Origin: Jejubacter calystegiae
GTDB taxonomy: Bacteria > Pseudomonadota > Gammaproteobacteria > Enterobacterales > Enterobacteriaceae
Assembly: GCF_005671395.1 (NCBI RefSeq)
Contig: NZ_CP040428.1
Location: 2,852,001-2,916,000 of the forward strand
Direction of reading: 5' to 3'
DNA length: 64,000 nucleotides
In this document: positions 9,293-17,790 of the stretch, in pieces
How the letters are laid out: the number at the start of each line of letters is the position of its first letter
Position numbering within the stretch: position 1 is the first letter of the stretch
Notes under the pieces: model-generated
Database searches by the model: none
Told to the model about the DNA's origin: nothing
Seen by the model: the letters and a program-made list of their open reading frames with translations, nothing else
Program-made: the position numbers and the translations under genes

Positions 9293-9329
9293 ATAGATAT
9301 CGCTTATCAATTCAATAACACAAACGGAT
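9293..9329. promoter_or_regulatory. Proximal OxyR-type operator at the ahpC promoter
   Basis: ATAG-N7-TTAT-N7-ATAA-N7-GGAT (tetramers at 9293, 9304, 9315 and 9326) fits OxyR spacing exactly with partial half-site matches (4/4, 3/4, 3/4, 2/4). It ends just before a poor -35 region and a TACCTT/TATACC -10 region around 9353-9364, the usual place for OxyR activation of ahpC. Confidence 0.65.
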
Positions 9330-9390
9330 TGGATGAAGCGGCAGAGATTCGATACCTTATACCCCATCGAAACCACGGAGGAAGTAATAG

Positions 9391-9954
9391 ATGTCCTTAA
9401 TTAATACCAAAATCAAACCTTTTAAAGCACAGGCTTTCAAAAACGGTGAATTCGTAGAAGTTACCGAGAAAGACGTTGAAGGTCGCTGGAGCGTCTTCTT
9501 CTTCTACCCGGCTGACTTTACCTTTGTTTGCCCGACCGAGCTGGGTGACCTGGCGGATCACTACGATGAATTCCAGAAGCTGGGCGTGGATATCTACTCC
9601 GTATCTACCGACACCCACTTCACCCACAAAGCGTGGCACGAGACTTCCGACACCATCGGTAAGATCAAGTACGCAATGCTGGGCGACCAGACCATGGCGC
9701 TGTCCCGTAACTTCGAAATCCTGCGTGAAGACGAAGGTCTGGCCAACCGTGGTACCTTCCTGGTTGACCCGAACGGCATCATCCAGGCTGTTGAAGTGAC
9801 TGCTGAAGGCATCGGCCGTGACGCTACTGACCTGCTGCGTAAAGTGAAAGCGGCTCAGTATGTTGCTTCCCACCCGGGTGAAGTGTGCCCGGCTAAGTGG
9901 AAAGAAGGCGAAGCGACTCTGGCTCCGTCTCTGGACCTGGTGGGTAAAATCTAA
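9391..9954 (+). CDS. ahpC: Alkyl hydroperoxide reductase, peroxiredoxin subunit
   Basis: AhpC is a cytoplasmic typical 2-Cys peroxiredoxin that reduces H2O2 and organic peroxides and is recharged by AhpF. The 187-aa protein has the peroxidatic Cys47 in 'FTFVCPTEL' and the resolving Cys in '[10 protein letters not shown]', with the C-terminal extension typical of robust enzymes. Codon use is strongly biased to preferred codons, as expected of an abundant protein. A GGAGG ribosome site lies 9 bases upstream. It is followed by ahpF after 177 bp containing a terminator. Confidence 0.98.
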   Translation: MSLINTKIKPFKAQAFKNGEFVEVTEKDVEGRWSVFFFYPADFTFVCPTELGDLADHYDEFQKLGVDIYSVSTDTHFTHKAWHETSDTIGKIKYAMLGDQTMALSRNFEILREDEGLANRGTFLVDPNGIIQAVEVTAEGIGRDATDLLRKVKAAQYVASHPGEVCPAKWKEGEATLAPSLDLVGKI

Positions 9955-10086
9955 ACCCCCTTTGTCTCTTAGGCCGCGGGTGCGTCCCGCGGTATAAGCG
10001 ACCCGCGTCTCTTTCATACCGCAGGCGCCCTGAATATCGCTACTGGATTATTCACTACGGTGTGAAACGCGCGTACCTATTCTCGC

Positions 10087-10108
10087 GGGTGCATTTGCAC
10101 CCGTTTTT
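10087..10108 (+). terminator. Terminator between ahpC and ahpF
   Basis: GGGTGCA-TT-TGCACCC-G-TTTTT, 24 bp before the ahpF ATG. A further GC-rich stem (CCGCGGG/CCCGCGG) occurs about 100 bp earlier. Partial termination here would explain a molar excess of AhpC over AhpF. Confidence 0.8.
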
Positions 10109-10131
10109 CTTGCCAGCACCAGGGAGATACC

Positions 10132-11697
10132 ATGCTCGACACTACGATGAAAACACAGCTCAAGGCCTATCTTGAGAAACTGACAAAGCCTGTTGAGTTG
10201 ATTGCCACGCTGGATGACAGCGCACGGTCATCGGAAATCAGGGAACTTCTGGCAGAAATCGCTGAGCTGTCAGACAAAGTCTCTTTTACGGAGCGCAACG
10301 ATCTGCCGGTTCGTAAACCCTCTTTTCTGATTACCAACCCCGGATCGGAGCAGGGACCGCGTTTTGCGGGTTCGCCGCTCGGCCATGAATTTACCTCACT
10401 GGTTCTGGCGCTGCTGTGGACCGGTGGGCATCCGTCTAAAGAGGCGAAAGAGCTGCTGGAGCAGATAGCCGACCTCGACGGTGATTTTGAATTTGAGACT
10501 TATTATTCGCTCTCCTGCCACAACTGCCCGGACGTGGTCCAGGCGCTGAACCTGATGGCGGTGCTCAACCCGCGCATCAAACATACGGCCATTGACGGCG
10601 GCGCTTATCAGAATGAGATCAGCGAGCGCAACGTGATGGGCGTACCGGCGGTGTTCCTGAACGGTAAAGAGTTCGGTCAGGGGCGTATGACGCTTTCGGA
10701 GATCGTCAGCAAGGTGGATACCGGCGCGGAAAAACGCGCGGCGGAGGCCCTGAACCAGCGTGAGGCCTACGATGTGCTGATTGTCGGCTCCGGCCCTGCG
10801 GGTGCCGCTGCGGCGATCTATGCGGCCCGTAAAGGGATTCGCACCGGCTTGATGGGCGAGCGTTTCGGCGGTCAGGTTCTGGATACCGTGGACATCGAAA
10901 ACTACATCTCGGTGCCGAAGACCGAAGGTCAGAAGCTGGCGGGCGCCCTGAAGGCGCACGTTGACGACTACGACGTGGATGTTATCGATACCCAGAGCGC
11001 TTCCCGCCTGGTGCCTGCCGCCAACGAAGACGGACTGCACCAGATTGAAACCGCCTCAGGCGCGACGCTGAAGGCGCGCAGCATCATCATCGCCACTGGG
11101 GCGAAATGGCGCAATATGAATGTGCCGGGCGAAGATGAGTACCGTACCCGCGGCGTCACCTACTGCCCGCACTGCGACGGCCCGCTGTTTAAAGGCAAAC
11201 GCGTGGCGGTGATCGGCGGCGGTAACTCCGGCGTGGAAGCGGCAATCGATCTGGCGGGCGTGGTGGATCACGTCACCCTGCTGGAGTTCGCACCGGAAAT
11301 GAAAGCGGACCAGGTCCTGCAGGATAAAGTTCGCAGCCTGAGCAATGTCGATATTATTCTGAATGCCCAGACCACCGAGGTGAAGGGCGACGGCACTCGC
11401 GTGGCGGGTCTTGAATATCAGGATCGCGTCTCCGGTGCCACTCATAGCCTTGAACTGGCCGGGATCTTCGTTCAGATTGGCCTGCTGCCGAATACCAACT
11501 GGCTGGAAGGCGCCGTAGAGCGCAACCGTATGGGCGAAATCATCGTTGATGCCCGCGGTGAAACCAGCGTGAAGGGGATCTTCGCTGCAGGGGACTGCAC
11601 CACCGTGCCGTACAAGCAGATCATTATCGCCACCGGCGAAGGGGCGAAAGCGTCACTCAGCGCCTTTGACTACCTGATCCGCACCAAAACGGCATAA
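10132..11697 (+). CDS. ahpF: Alkyl hydroperoxide reductase, flavoprotein subunit F
   Basis: AhpF passes electrons from NADH through FAD and two disulfide centres to AhpC. The 521 aa show an N-terminal tandem thioredoxin-like domain with the CxxC '[10 protein letters not shown]' near residue 129, an FAD-binding '[20 protein letters not shown]' near 215, the active disulfide 'YCPHCDGP' near 345 and the NADH-binding '[16 protein letters not shown]'. The end motif '[19 protein letters not shown]' is typical of thioredoxin-reductase-like proteins. Length equals the K-12 protein. Confidence 0.98.
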   Translation: MLDTTMKTQLKAYLEKLTKPVELIATLDDSARSSEIRELLAEIAELSDKVSFTERNDLPVRKPSFLITNPGSEQGPRFAGSPLGHEFTSLVLALLWTGGHPSKEAKELLEQIADLDGDFEFETYYSLSCHNCPDVVQALNLMAVLNPRIKHTAIDGGAYQNEISERNVMGVPAVFLNGKEFGQGRMTLSEIVSKVDTGAEKRAAEALNQREAYDVLIVGSGPAGAAAAIYAARKGIRTGLMGERFGGQVLDTVDIENYISVPKTEGQKLAGALKAHVDDYDVDVIDTQSASRLVPAANEDGLHQIETASGATLKARSIIIATGAKWRNMNVPGEDEYRTRGVTYCPHCDGPLFKGKRVAVIGGGNSGVEAAIDLAGVVDHVTLLEFAPEMKADQVLQDKVRSLSNVDIILNAQTTEVKGDGTRVAGLEYQDRVSGATHSLELAGIFVQIGLLPNTNWLEGAVERNRMGEIIVDARGETSVKGIFAAGDCTTVPYKQIIIATGEGAKASLSAFDYLIRTKTA

Positions 11698-11752
11698 TAA
11701 AAAAGGCCCTCCCATTGGGAGAGGTTCAAAGACACACACAGCAAAAACACCA

Positions 11753-11783
11753 GAGGCTACCTGCGGGTAGCCTCTTTTTTTTT
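11753..11783 (+). terminator. ahpF terminator
   Basis: GAGGCTACC - TGC - GGGTAGCCTC followed by nine T. A second smaller stem (CTCCCATTGGGAG) precedes it at 11709-11721. Confidence 0.9.
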
Positions 11784-11798
11784 ACCTGCATCAAAAGG

Positions 11799-12227
11799 CT
11801 AACGCACCACCAGCACAGGAATACGGGCATAGCGGATAATGCTGGCCGCGTTGGAGCCCAGCAGATGAGTAGTGATAGAGGGATTACGGGAGCCAACGAC
11901 GATGACATCGGCCTGAAGCTCTTTGGCGGCGGCGTTGACCTCGTCGCGCACGTTACCGAAACGGGTTTCGGTAATGACGCGCTCCGGCGCAATATGGAAG
12001 TGGCTGGCCAGGGTTTTAAGCTTATCTTCCGCCTCCTGACGCAGGTGATCCTCAAAGCGGCGCATCTCGGAGGCAAAACCGCGGAACATCATAGCGGAAG
12101 CATCCGGCATCACGTGTAGCAGGTGAATCCTGCCATCCTGTTGCGCCAGAAATTCGGCGTGGCGAATGGCCTTATCTGATAAATCCATTTCAAAGACATC
12201 AACTGGCATCAGGATCGTCTGGTACAT
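11799..12227 (-). CDS. uspG: Universal stress protein G
   Basis: A 142-aa single-domain Usp protein matching E. coli UspG over its whole length, with '[16 protein letters not shown]' at the N terminus. The C-terminal ATP-binding signature '[18 protein letters not shown]' is the G-x-R-N/G-x9-G-S/T pattern of ATP-binding family members. Family members accumulate under starvation and other stress; the precise role of UspG is not settled. In K-12 it also neighbours ahpF, with ybdR next; ybdR is missing here and rnk follows. Confidence 0.95.
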   Translation of the reverse strand: MYQTILMPVDVFEMDLSDKAIRHAEFLAQQDGRIHLLHVMPDASAMMFRGFASEMRRFEDHLRQEAEDKLKTLASHFHIAPERVITETRFGNVRDEVNAAAKELQADVIVVGSRNPSITTHLLGSNAASIIRYARIPVLVVR

Positions 12228-12360
12228 AAAGCAACCTCCATTTAATGATAAGATTTTCCTTAATAAAACACGGGTTTTTAGGTTTTTAGTGGGGCAGTAA
12301 TAAGAAGTGTGACGCAGGCTGGAGTGGGAGAGTGGAAACTGTGAAGGTTTTCACAGGTCG

Positions 12361-12390
12361 TTAAACAGAAAGAGGATGCCAGGCATCCTC
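12361..12390 (-). terminator. rnk terminator
   Basis: On the minus strand GAGGATGCC-T-GGCATCCTC is followed by TTTCTGTTTAA, 12 bp after the rnk stop. Confidence 0.7.
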
Positions 12391-12401
12391 CAGAACGCGG
12401 T

Positions 12402-12812
12402 TCAGCGATGATACTCCCCGGCGGACTCGGGCTGGTATTGCAGCTCCAGCACTTCCAGATGGGTTTCGATGCCGCCCGGCAGCGCCCAGCGAATATGGTC
12501 TCCAACCCGCAGCCCAAGCAGTGCGGCACCCACCGGCGCCAGTACCGAAAGCTGGCTGGCGGTATCGGTCAGGTTAGCCGGATAGACCAGGGTACGCAGG
12601 TGCTCTTCACCGCTGTTCAGATTGCGGAATTTCACCCGGCTATTCATGGTAACGACATCGGCCGGTATCTCCTCCGGCTTACACATTTGCGCGCGATCGA
12701 GTTCGGCATTGAGCGCTTCGGCGACCGGGAGTTCGGCGAACGCGGGCTGTTCCAGCAGCCGATCAATACGTTCCGCGTCGAGTTCGTTAATGATAATTGC
12801 AGGTCGGGACAT
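12402..12812 (-). CDS. rnk: Nucleoside diphosphate kinase regulator
   Basis: Rnk is a GreA/GreB-related protein that binds RNA polymerase near the secondary channel and influences nucleoside diphosphate kinase levels. Starting at ATG 12812 ([10 protein letters not shown]) gives 136 aa, exactly the E. coli length; upstream in-frame ATGs would add 4, 7 or 23 unmatched residues. The C-terminal FKBP-like domain typical of Gre factors is visible in '[18 protein letters not shown]'. The N-terminal part is the short coiled coil that distinguishes Rnk from GreA. Confidence 0.95.
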   Translation of the reverse strand: MSRPAIIINELDAERIDRLLEQPAFAELPVAEALNAELDRAQMCKPEEIPADVVTMNSRVKFRNLNSGEEHLRTLVYPANLTDTASQLSVLAPVGAALLGLRVGDHIRWALPGGIETHLEVLELQYQPESAGEYHR

Positions 12813-12860
12813 CACAGACTCCATGTTAATCATCCGGCCCTTTGCCGGATATGAGAGACC

Positions 12861-12897
12861 CCAAAAGAAAACCCTCACCATCGGAGTGATGAGGGTT
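12861..12897 (-). terminator. Terminator of the GntP-family permease gene
   Basis: Minus-strand reading: AACCCTCA...TGAGGGTT stem with T-rich tail TTCTTTTGG, between the permease stop and the rnk promoter. Confidence 0.8.
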
Positions 12898-12965
12898 GAC
12901 CTGATGATAATAGCGGTGCCCGTTGTGCGAGTACAGTGAACTGCTTCACACTCGGTGCTGTAGGG

Positions 12966-14342
12966 CTACAGAATCATGCTGCCCAGCGCTGCCAGCAGGA
13001 AGGCAATGCTGCCCAGCAGGGTTTCCATAACGGTCCAGGTTTTAAGAGTGGTCTTCTCGTCCATTTCCAGGAAGCGGCCAACCAACCAGAAGCCGGAGTC
13101 GTTCACGTGGGAAAGTACGGTAGCACCGCCCGCGATAGCGATAACGATAAAGCACAGATCGAACTCGCTCAGGCCGGTAGCGCTTTGCACCATTGGCGCC
13201 ACCAGGGCCGCGGTGGTGGTCAGTGCGACCGTCGCAGAGCCCTGCGCCACGCGCAGTGCGGTAGAGATAACAAAGGCCGCCAGAATCACCGGCATGCCGG
13301 TATCGGAAAGCACGCCAGCCAGTGCGTCGCCAATGCCGCTGGCGCGCAGTACGCCGCCAAACATACCGCCAGCGCCGGTGACCAGAATGATGCCGCAGAT
13401 GGGACCAAGGGCGCCGTCACACACTTTTTCAAGATGCTGGCGGCTGTGATCGCGGCTGAAAACCAGCAGGGCGAAGAAGGTGGTGATTAGCAGCGCTACC
13501 GGGGTTTTGCCCAGCATACGCAGGAAGTTGACCAGGGTGCTGTCGGCATCGACCCAGCCCAGAACGATGGCGGTACTCAGACCGGTATCGAGGAAAATCA
13601 GAACCAGCGGCAGCAGCAGGATCGCCATCACGGTGCCGAAAGAGGGCGGTCGATGGTTAGGATCTGCTTCTACTTCGCCCAGGAAGGAAGTGGGAAGCTT
13701 GATGTCGAACTTTTTACCGGCGTACAGGCCATACAGGTAGGCGCCGAGATACCAGGTGGGGATGGCAATCACCAGGCCAACCAGCACCAGCAGACCGATG
13801 TTAGCGCCCAGCAGTTCGGAAGCGGCAACCGGGCCCGGATGCGGCGGCACCAGGGCGTGCATTACCGCAAAGGCCCCCGCAGCAGGAAGTGCATATTTCA
13901 GGGTGGAGCCGCCAAACTGTTTGGCGACGCTGAAGATAATCGGCAGCATCACGACCAGACCGGCGTCGAAGAAGATCGGGAAGCCGAACATTAGCGAGGC
14001 GACGCCCAGCGCCAGCGGCGCACGGTGAGAGCCGAATTTATTGATGAGGGTGTCCGCCAGCACTTTCGCGCCGCCGGAGATTTCAAGCATGCGTCCTATC
14101 ATCGCGCCCAGACCCACCAGCAATGCAACGCCTGCCAGGGTGCTGCCAAAACCGCTTAGCAGCGTGGGGACGATCTTATCGAATGGGACTTTGGTGACCA
14201 GCGCAACGATGATACTGACCAGCGTCAGTGCCAGGAAGGCGTGCACCTTAAAGCGCATAATCAGCACCAGCAGCAGGGCAACCGCGCCAGCGGCAATGCC
14301 CAACAGCGTTCCGGCACCATAAGCGTATGTCATTTCCGTCAT
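12966..14342 (-). CDS. GntP-family gluconate:proton symporter
   Basis: A 458-aa inner-membrane permease of the GntP family, with hydrophobic segments throughout. Family signatures seen are 'RFKVHAFLALTLV' near the N terminus, 'GFPIFFDAGLVVMLPI' and 'MHALVPPHPGPVAASELLGA' in the middle, and 'VLSHVNDSGFWLVG' near the C terminus. It is closer to GntP/GntT-type gluconate carriers than to DsdX by eye, but the paralogue was not fixed. The start is the first ATG, with GAGGA about ten bases upstream; ATG three codons later is possible. Tandem GntR-type operators 50-80 bp upstream support gluconate as substrate. No gluconate kinase gene is nearby. Confidence 0.85.
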   Translation of the reverse strand: MTEMTYAYGAGTLLGIAAGAVALLLVLIMRFKVHAFLALTLVSIIVALVTKVPFDKIVPTLLSGFGSTLAGVALLVGLGAMIGRMLEISGGAKVLADTLINKFGSHRAPLALGVASLMFGFPIFFDAGLVVMLPIIFSVAKQFGGSTLKYALPAAGAFAVMHALVPPHPGPVAASELLGANIGLLVLVGLVIAIPTWYLGAYLYGLYAGKKFDIKLPTSFLGEVEADPNHRPPSFGTVMAILLLPLVLIFLDTGLSTAIVLGWVDADSTLVNFLRMLGKTPVALLITTFFALLVFSRDHSRQHLEKVCDGALGPICGIILVTGAGGMFGGVLRASGIGDALAGVLSDTGMPVILAAFVISTALRVAQGSATVALTTTAALVAPMVQSATGLSEFDLCFIVIAIAGGATVLSHVNDSGFWLVGRFLEMDEKTTLKTWTVMETLLGSIAFLLAALGSMIL

Positions 14343-14393
14343 TGTCTGGTTCCTCTACTTATCAATCCAGGGAAGAGGGCGAGCCGCTCTTTC

Positions 14394-14422
14394 TGATACC
14401 GGTAACATGATACTGGTAACAT
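14394..14422. promoter_or_regulatory. Tandem GntR-type operators upstream of the gluconate permease
   Basis: TGATACCGGTAACAT (14394-14408) and TGATACTGGTAACAT (14408-14422) are near-identical direct copies sharing one base. On the reverse strand each reads ATGTTACC-GG/AG-TATCA, the gluconate-operator pattern ATGTTA-N4-TAACAT with one end degenerate. A minus-strand -10 (TATAAC, 14434-14439) lies just upstream, so bound GntR would cover the transcription start. Confidence 0.75.
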
Positions 14423-14713
14423 TCACCAGGCTGTTATAGGAATTGACCACGTTATTTACATTTTGAGATGAGGTTCAAACATTGGAAACAAACTCCCCAT
14501 CCGGGGGATTGACTCAGCGTAGTTACCAGGGAGCCGTTACGTAAAGGTACAGAAGGGAAAAAACGGGATGGCGTGCGTGCTAATTGATTGAATTTCATGA
14601 TATACATCACAAAAAAATGTTTGTTCAATGCGCGATTTTCTAAAAAATGAGGTTCGTATCATTATCTGTGGTTTCCGGCAGCGTTGCTGCCGGGGGAAAT
14701 GAAGGGCTGTGGT
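14423..14713. other. Non-coding region upstream of the permease
   Basis: Holds the probable permease promoter (about 14434-14465), a CATGA-N6-TCACA sequence at 14596-14611 resembling half a CRP site, and a perfect hairpin CCGGCAGC-GTT-GCTGCCGG (14675-14693) just past the end of the small reading frame at 14714. No other gene seen. Confidence 0.5.
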
Positions 14714-14866
14714 TTACTGGCGACGAGCCAGCGGCTGTAACAGCTCACATAATATGGCGCTACGCTGTCGGGGCGTTAGCCATAGCCAGGCCGGAAAACG
14801 CCGGGGGAGCGGCTGACGAAGAAACATCGTCTGCATTTCCTGGAGCCATGAGTCGGTTTTGCTCAT
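14714..14866 (-). CDS. Unrecognised small protein, 50 aa
   Basis: A minus-strand reading frame starting ATG 14866 with AGAGGA five bases upstream and ending TAA. The product begins MSKTDSWLQEM, is rich in Trp, Arg, Leu and Gln, and has the segments 'RRFPAWLWLTPRQRSAILCE' and 'LLQPLARRQ'; it looks cytoplasmic and helical with a basic end. I recognise no family. It sits between rna and the gluconate permease, same strand as both, with a GC hairpin right after its stop. Ribosome site and terminator-like hairpin support expression; shortness argues for caution. Confidence 0.5.
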   Translation of the reverse strand: MSKTDSWLQEMQTMFLRQPLPRRFPAWLWLTPRQRSAILCELLQPLARRQ

Positions 14867-14982
14867 ATTCCATTCCTCTTGCTGGTTTACTTAGCCAGAG
14901 TGTGGCGTGGTAAACACGGAACAAAAACGGATGGAATGCTTTTTATTCTTCAGGTTTTATAGGGCCCTGACCCGGCTATGAC

Positions 14983-15783
14983 TCAGAAACCGACGGCATC
15001 CAGACGGAAGGTTTTTGCGCAGTTACCCGGATGCGCTCCCGGAGCAAAGCTCTGTGAGCTCAGGGCCTGGTTGATGGCTTCCGCCTTCAGGCCGATCTGC
15101 ATTTCGGTCAGATAAGCCGGATTTCCGTGACAGGTCAGCTTCACCGCTTTCACGCTCTCTTTACCCCAGCTACGCGCCAGCGCTTCGTTAAATGCCTTGC
15201 GGCTGACGATCTTTCCGTAATGACCGGCCAGGAAACGTCCGAAGGCGCTGTCGCGCACCTCCTGATTCAGGCGCACCATGGTGCCGAAATAAGCATTGGG
15301 ATTAAATCCAAAGCAGGCGCCGTGCTTGGCGAATTCATAGCGTTCCAGACAGGAACTGCCGCCAGCGCCGGGCATCACTTCGCCCAGCTTCTGCGCCATG
15401 GTGTCGCTCAGGTCAACCCCTGGGGCGGCGCATTTCCGTGAAGCGCGAGCTTCTGGCATATTGGGAATCGGGCGGGTGGCGCAACCGTAACGCATCCAGC
15501 GCCGCTCATCCACGCCGCGTGCCGCGATGGAACGCGGCAGACCGGGCCATAGCCCATGTACCGTCAGCATCTGTGCGCCGTTTTCCGGGGAGTCCTGCTC
15601 CCGGCATTCGGCGGGAAGTTTGCGATTGCGTTCATGCATGCTCTGACAAAAGCCGCTCTGCCAGGAGAGCGCCAGCACGTAGCGGTCGAAGTCGTCATAC
15701 TGCGTTGCCTTCAATGGTTCGGCATGGGCATAACCGCTGGCAAGCGTGCCAGTCAGCAGCGCGTAAGCTATCCAGTTTTTCAT
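14983..15783 (-). CDS. rna: Ribonuclease I, periplasmic RNase T2 family
   Basis: RNase I is a periplasmic endonuclease that cleaves RNA at any phosphodiester bond through a 2',3'-cyclic intermediate. The two catalytic boxes of the T2 family are present: 'LTVHGLWPGL' and 'RYEFAKHGACFGF'. Starting at ATG 15783 gives 266 aa with a signal peptide (MKNWIAYALLTGTLASGYAHA); a longer frame to 15828 would prepend 15 unmatched residues and spoil the signal peptide. Paired cysteines fit a disulfide-bonded periplasmic enzyme. Confidence 0.95.
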   Translation of the reverse strand: MKNWIAYALLTGTLASGYAHAEPLKATQYDDFDRYVLALSWQSGFCQSMHERNRKLPAECREQDSPENGAQMLTVHGLWPGLPRSIAARGVDERRWMRYGCATRPIPNMPEARASRKCAAPGVDLSDTMAQKLGEVMPGAGGSSCLERYEFAKHGACFGFNPNAYFGTMVRLNQEVRDSAFGRFLAGHYGKIVSRKAFNEALARSWGKESVKAVKLTCHGNPAYLTEMQIGLKAEAINQALSSQSFAPGAHPGNCAKTFRLDAVGF

Positions 15784-15826
15784 GTGATTTCCGATGGTTC
15801 GCGTTATATCCGCGTTATTTAACCAC

Positions 15827-15851
15827 AAAAAGGGGACCCGCAGGTCCCCTT
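15827..15851 (-). terminator. dcuC terminator
   Basis: Minus strand: AAGGGGACC - TGCG - GGTCCCCTT followed by TTTG, between the dcuC stop and the rna start. Confidence 0.82.
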
Positions 15852-15871
15852 CGCGTGTGAGTGTGCCCGCG

Positions 15872-17236
15872 TCAGCTGGCAGGCATCAATACTTCAGTGG
15901 CGATAATCACTACCAGCAGGCCGACCAGTACTGGCACCGAGGTGCGTTTAACCACTTCGAACGGCGAGATCTTCGCCATGCCTGCTACCGCGACGACCAC
16001 GCCGGAAACCGGAGAGATGGTCCGCCCGAGGTTAGAGGCCTGCAGCATCGGAATCACCAGGTACCCCGGATTCACGCCCGACTGAGCGGCCAGTTTAGGG
16101 ATCAGCTCTGCGAAAGCATAAAAAGGGGCATTACCGGAACCCGTGGTCATCGCCGCCAGCATGGTCAGAATCACCAGTACCAGCATCAGGACGATACTGG
16201 CGGAACCAAAGGAGGTTGCGATAGAGATCAGGCTCTGGATAAAACCGATGGCGCTTAGCCCCTGGGCAAAGACCCCGGCGGCGACCAGCAGCATGACCAC
16301 GGTCGCGAAAGCGTCCGCCATACCGCGCCAGGCAACCTCCAGCCCTTCAAATACGCTGCGGGTATTAAAGCTGCGCAGGAATTCGATGATGGCCGTTAGC
16401 AGAATACACATCACCAGCAGCGTAATAATATGCAGCTGCGGGCCCCATTTCCCGTCGAAAATCAGTACCGCAATGACCGGGGAGAAGGGTAGGATGGCGT
16501 AAAAAGCAGGAACTTTGGTCTGGATTTCGCTGACGTCCAACATTTCGGTGTTGATATGCTCTTTTTTATCCAGCCAGCGCTGCCAGAAATAGTGTGCGAT
16601 GCCCATGCAGACAATGGCGGCGATGGAGATCGGCAGAGTGGTTTTAAAGGCGAAATCGACCAGCGGCATATCGGCAACCCTGGCGGCCAGAACTACATCG
16701 CCAGAGGTGGGGGACAGAATAATCGCTGCCGGTGAGGCGCAGATAGCGGCGGCTGCGCCGCGGCTGATGCCGACGTTGACCATGACCGGAAACAGGGTTG
16801 CCATCAGTAGCACCCCCAGCCCGGTGGCGGAGGAGACCGCCAGTGACATCAGGCAGGCAAGGAAGTAAGCCACCACCATCAGCAGATGGGGCGAGTTGAT
16901 GTACTGTAACGGGCGGGAAGCCAGCTTTACCACCATATCGTTAGCGCCGATATGAGTCATATAGGCCGCAAAACCGCACAGCATCATGATCATCATACCG
17001 AGATCGCCACCGCGGCTCATCAGCAGGACTTTGACATATTCCAGAATATCCGTGGCGCTGTAGCCGGTGCTTTGGGTACCGGCAGGCAGAACCGGATGGC
17101 CCATAATGGCGCTGGCGATTAGCAGTATCAGGCCACCGAGCAGCAATACGCCAGTGGCGGAATAACCTTTTATGATGTACCAGGCCACGCCGATAATAAC
17201 CGCGGCTCCAAATAACAGCTCAAATATCGTTAACAT
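15872..17236 (-). CDS. dcuC: Anaerobic C4-dicarboxylate transporter
   Basis: DcuC exports succinate during fermentation and exchanges C4-dicarboxylates. The 454-aa protein matches E. coli DcuC (461 aa) throughout, for example 'MSRGGDLGMMIMMLCGFAAY', 'MSLAVSSATGLGVLLMATLF' and 'FAQGLSAIGFIQSLISIATS'; the C-terminal tail is a few residues shorter. It has about a dozen membrane segments. FNR control is known in E. coli, but no good TTGAT-N4-ATCAA site was found in its 550-bp upstream region. Confidence 0.95.
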   Translation of the reverse strand: MLTIFELLFGAAVIIGVAWYIIKGYSATGVLLLGGLILLIASAIMGHPVLPAGTQSTGYSATDILEYVKVLLMSRGGDLGMMIMMLCGFAAYMTHIGANDMVVKLASRPLQYINSPHLLMVVAYFLACLMSLAVSSATGLGVLLMATLFPVMVNVGISRGAAAAICASPAAIILSPTSGDVVLAARVADMPLVDFAFKTTLPISIAAIVCMGIAHYFWQRWLDKKEHINTEMLDVSEIQTKVPAFYAILPFSPVIAVLIFDGKWGPQLHIITLLVMCILLTAIIEFLRSFNTRSVFEGLEVAWRGMADAFATVVMLLVAAGVFAQGLSAIGFIQSLISIATSFGSASIVLMLVLVILTMLAAMTTGSGNAPFYAFAELIPKLAAQSGVNPGYLVIPMLQASNLGRTISPVSGVVVAVAGMAKISPFEVVKRTSVPVLVGLLVVIIATEVLMPAS

Positions 17237-17723
17237 AATTTTCCCAGCGGGCCGGTATTAATCCGGCGTGACATATTAGCGGTGAAAACAAATACCTATG
17301 GCAGGCGCTGAGACAAGCTTCAGGCCTGATAGTCAATGTTCTGGGGCTGAATGACGCACGCACACGGCGAGCGCAAGTCTAAAGATAGCCATTTTGACGG
17401 TAGCTGGGGGAAATACAAAATAAATTCCTGGCATTTTTCACACAGAGTGAGCCAACGCAATAACTGGCGGAGAGAATGTAAAAAAACTGTGAGTTATTGC
17501 TTAATAATCAGTCAGTTTGTGGGTAAAGAAAAGCCAGGTGATGCCAGGCTTATAGTCGCCTGAGCCATCCGGGGAAGGCGATTCTGTTTATGAAGTGAAT
17601 GAATATCGCCTGTTTTTCTGAGCATTTCCCCAGAGATTATTAGGATATGTCCTGAGTAGCGGGTCTTTTCATAGACGCTATGGCGGCCTGGCAAATAAAA
17701 TAATGGATAGCCCTGGTGACAGG
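17237..17723. other. Long intergenic region between divergent dcuC and pagP
   Basis: About 490 bp without a supportable gene. The open frame 17351-17563 has no ribosome site and an unremarkable sequence. A short inverted repeat AAGCC...GGCTT occurs near 17532-17552. No FNR or NarL site was convincing. Confidence 0.45.
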
Positions 17724-17758
17724 CATTTAGCTTTCATTCAGCTAGACTTGCTTATCAT
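17724..17758 (+). promoter_or_regulatory. Candidate PhoP-controlled pagP promoter
   Basis: CATTTA-N5-CATTCA (17724-17740) is a degenerate direct repeat of the (T/G)GTTTA-N5-(T/G)GTTTA PhoP box. Twelve bases further is TATCAT (17753-17758), 5/6 to the -10 consensus, which is the geometry of PhoP-activated promoters. pagP is a classic PhoP target. The half-site matches are weak. Confidence 0.4.
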
Positions 17759-17790
17759 GTCACCGATCTCTGAATGTGGTAGATGAAAAC

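Noticed and set aside
9158-9376. 72-codon minus-strand frame upstream of ahpC
   Set aside because: It crosses the terminator and the proximal OxyR site and has no ribosome site.
14596-14611. CATGA-N6-TCACA as a CRP site for the gluconate permease
   Set aside because: Only one half fits and it lies about 170 bp from the likely start of transcription; too weak to call.
17351-17563. 70-codon plus-strand frame between dcuC and pagP
   Set aside because: No ribosome site and no recognisable domain; the surrounding DNA looks non-coding.
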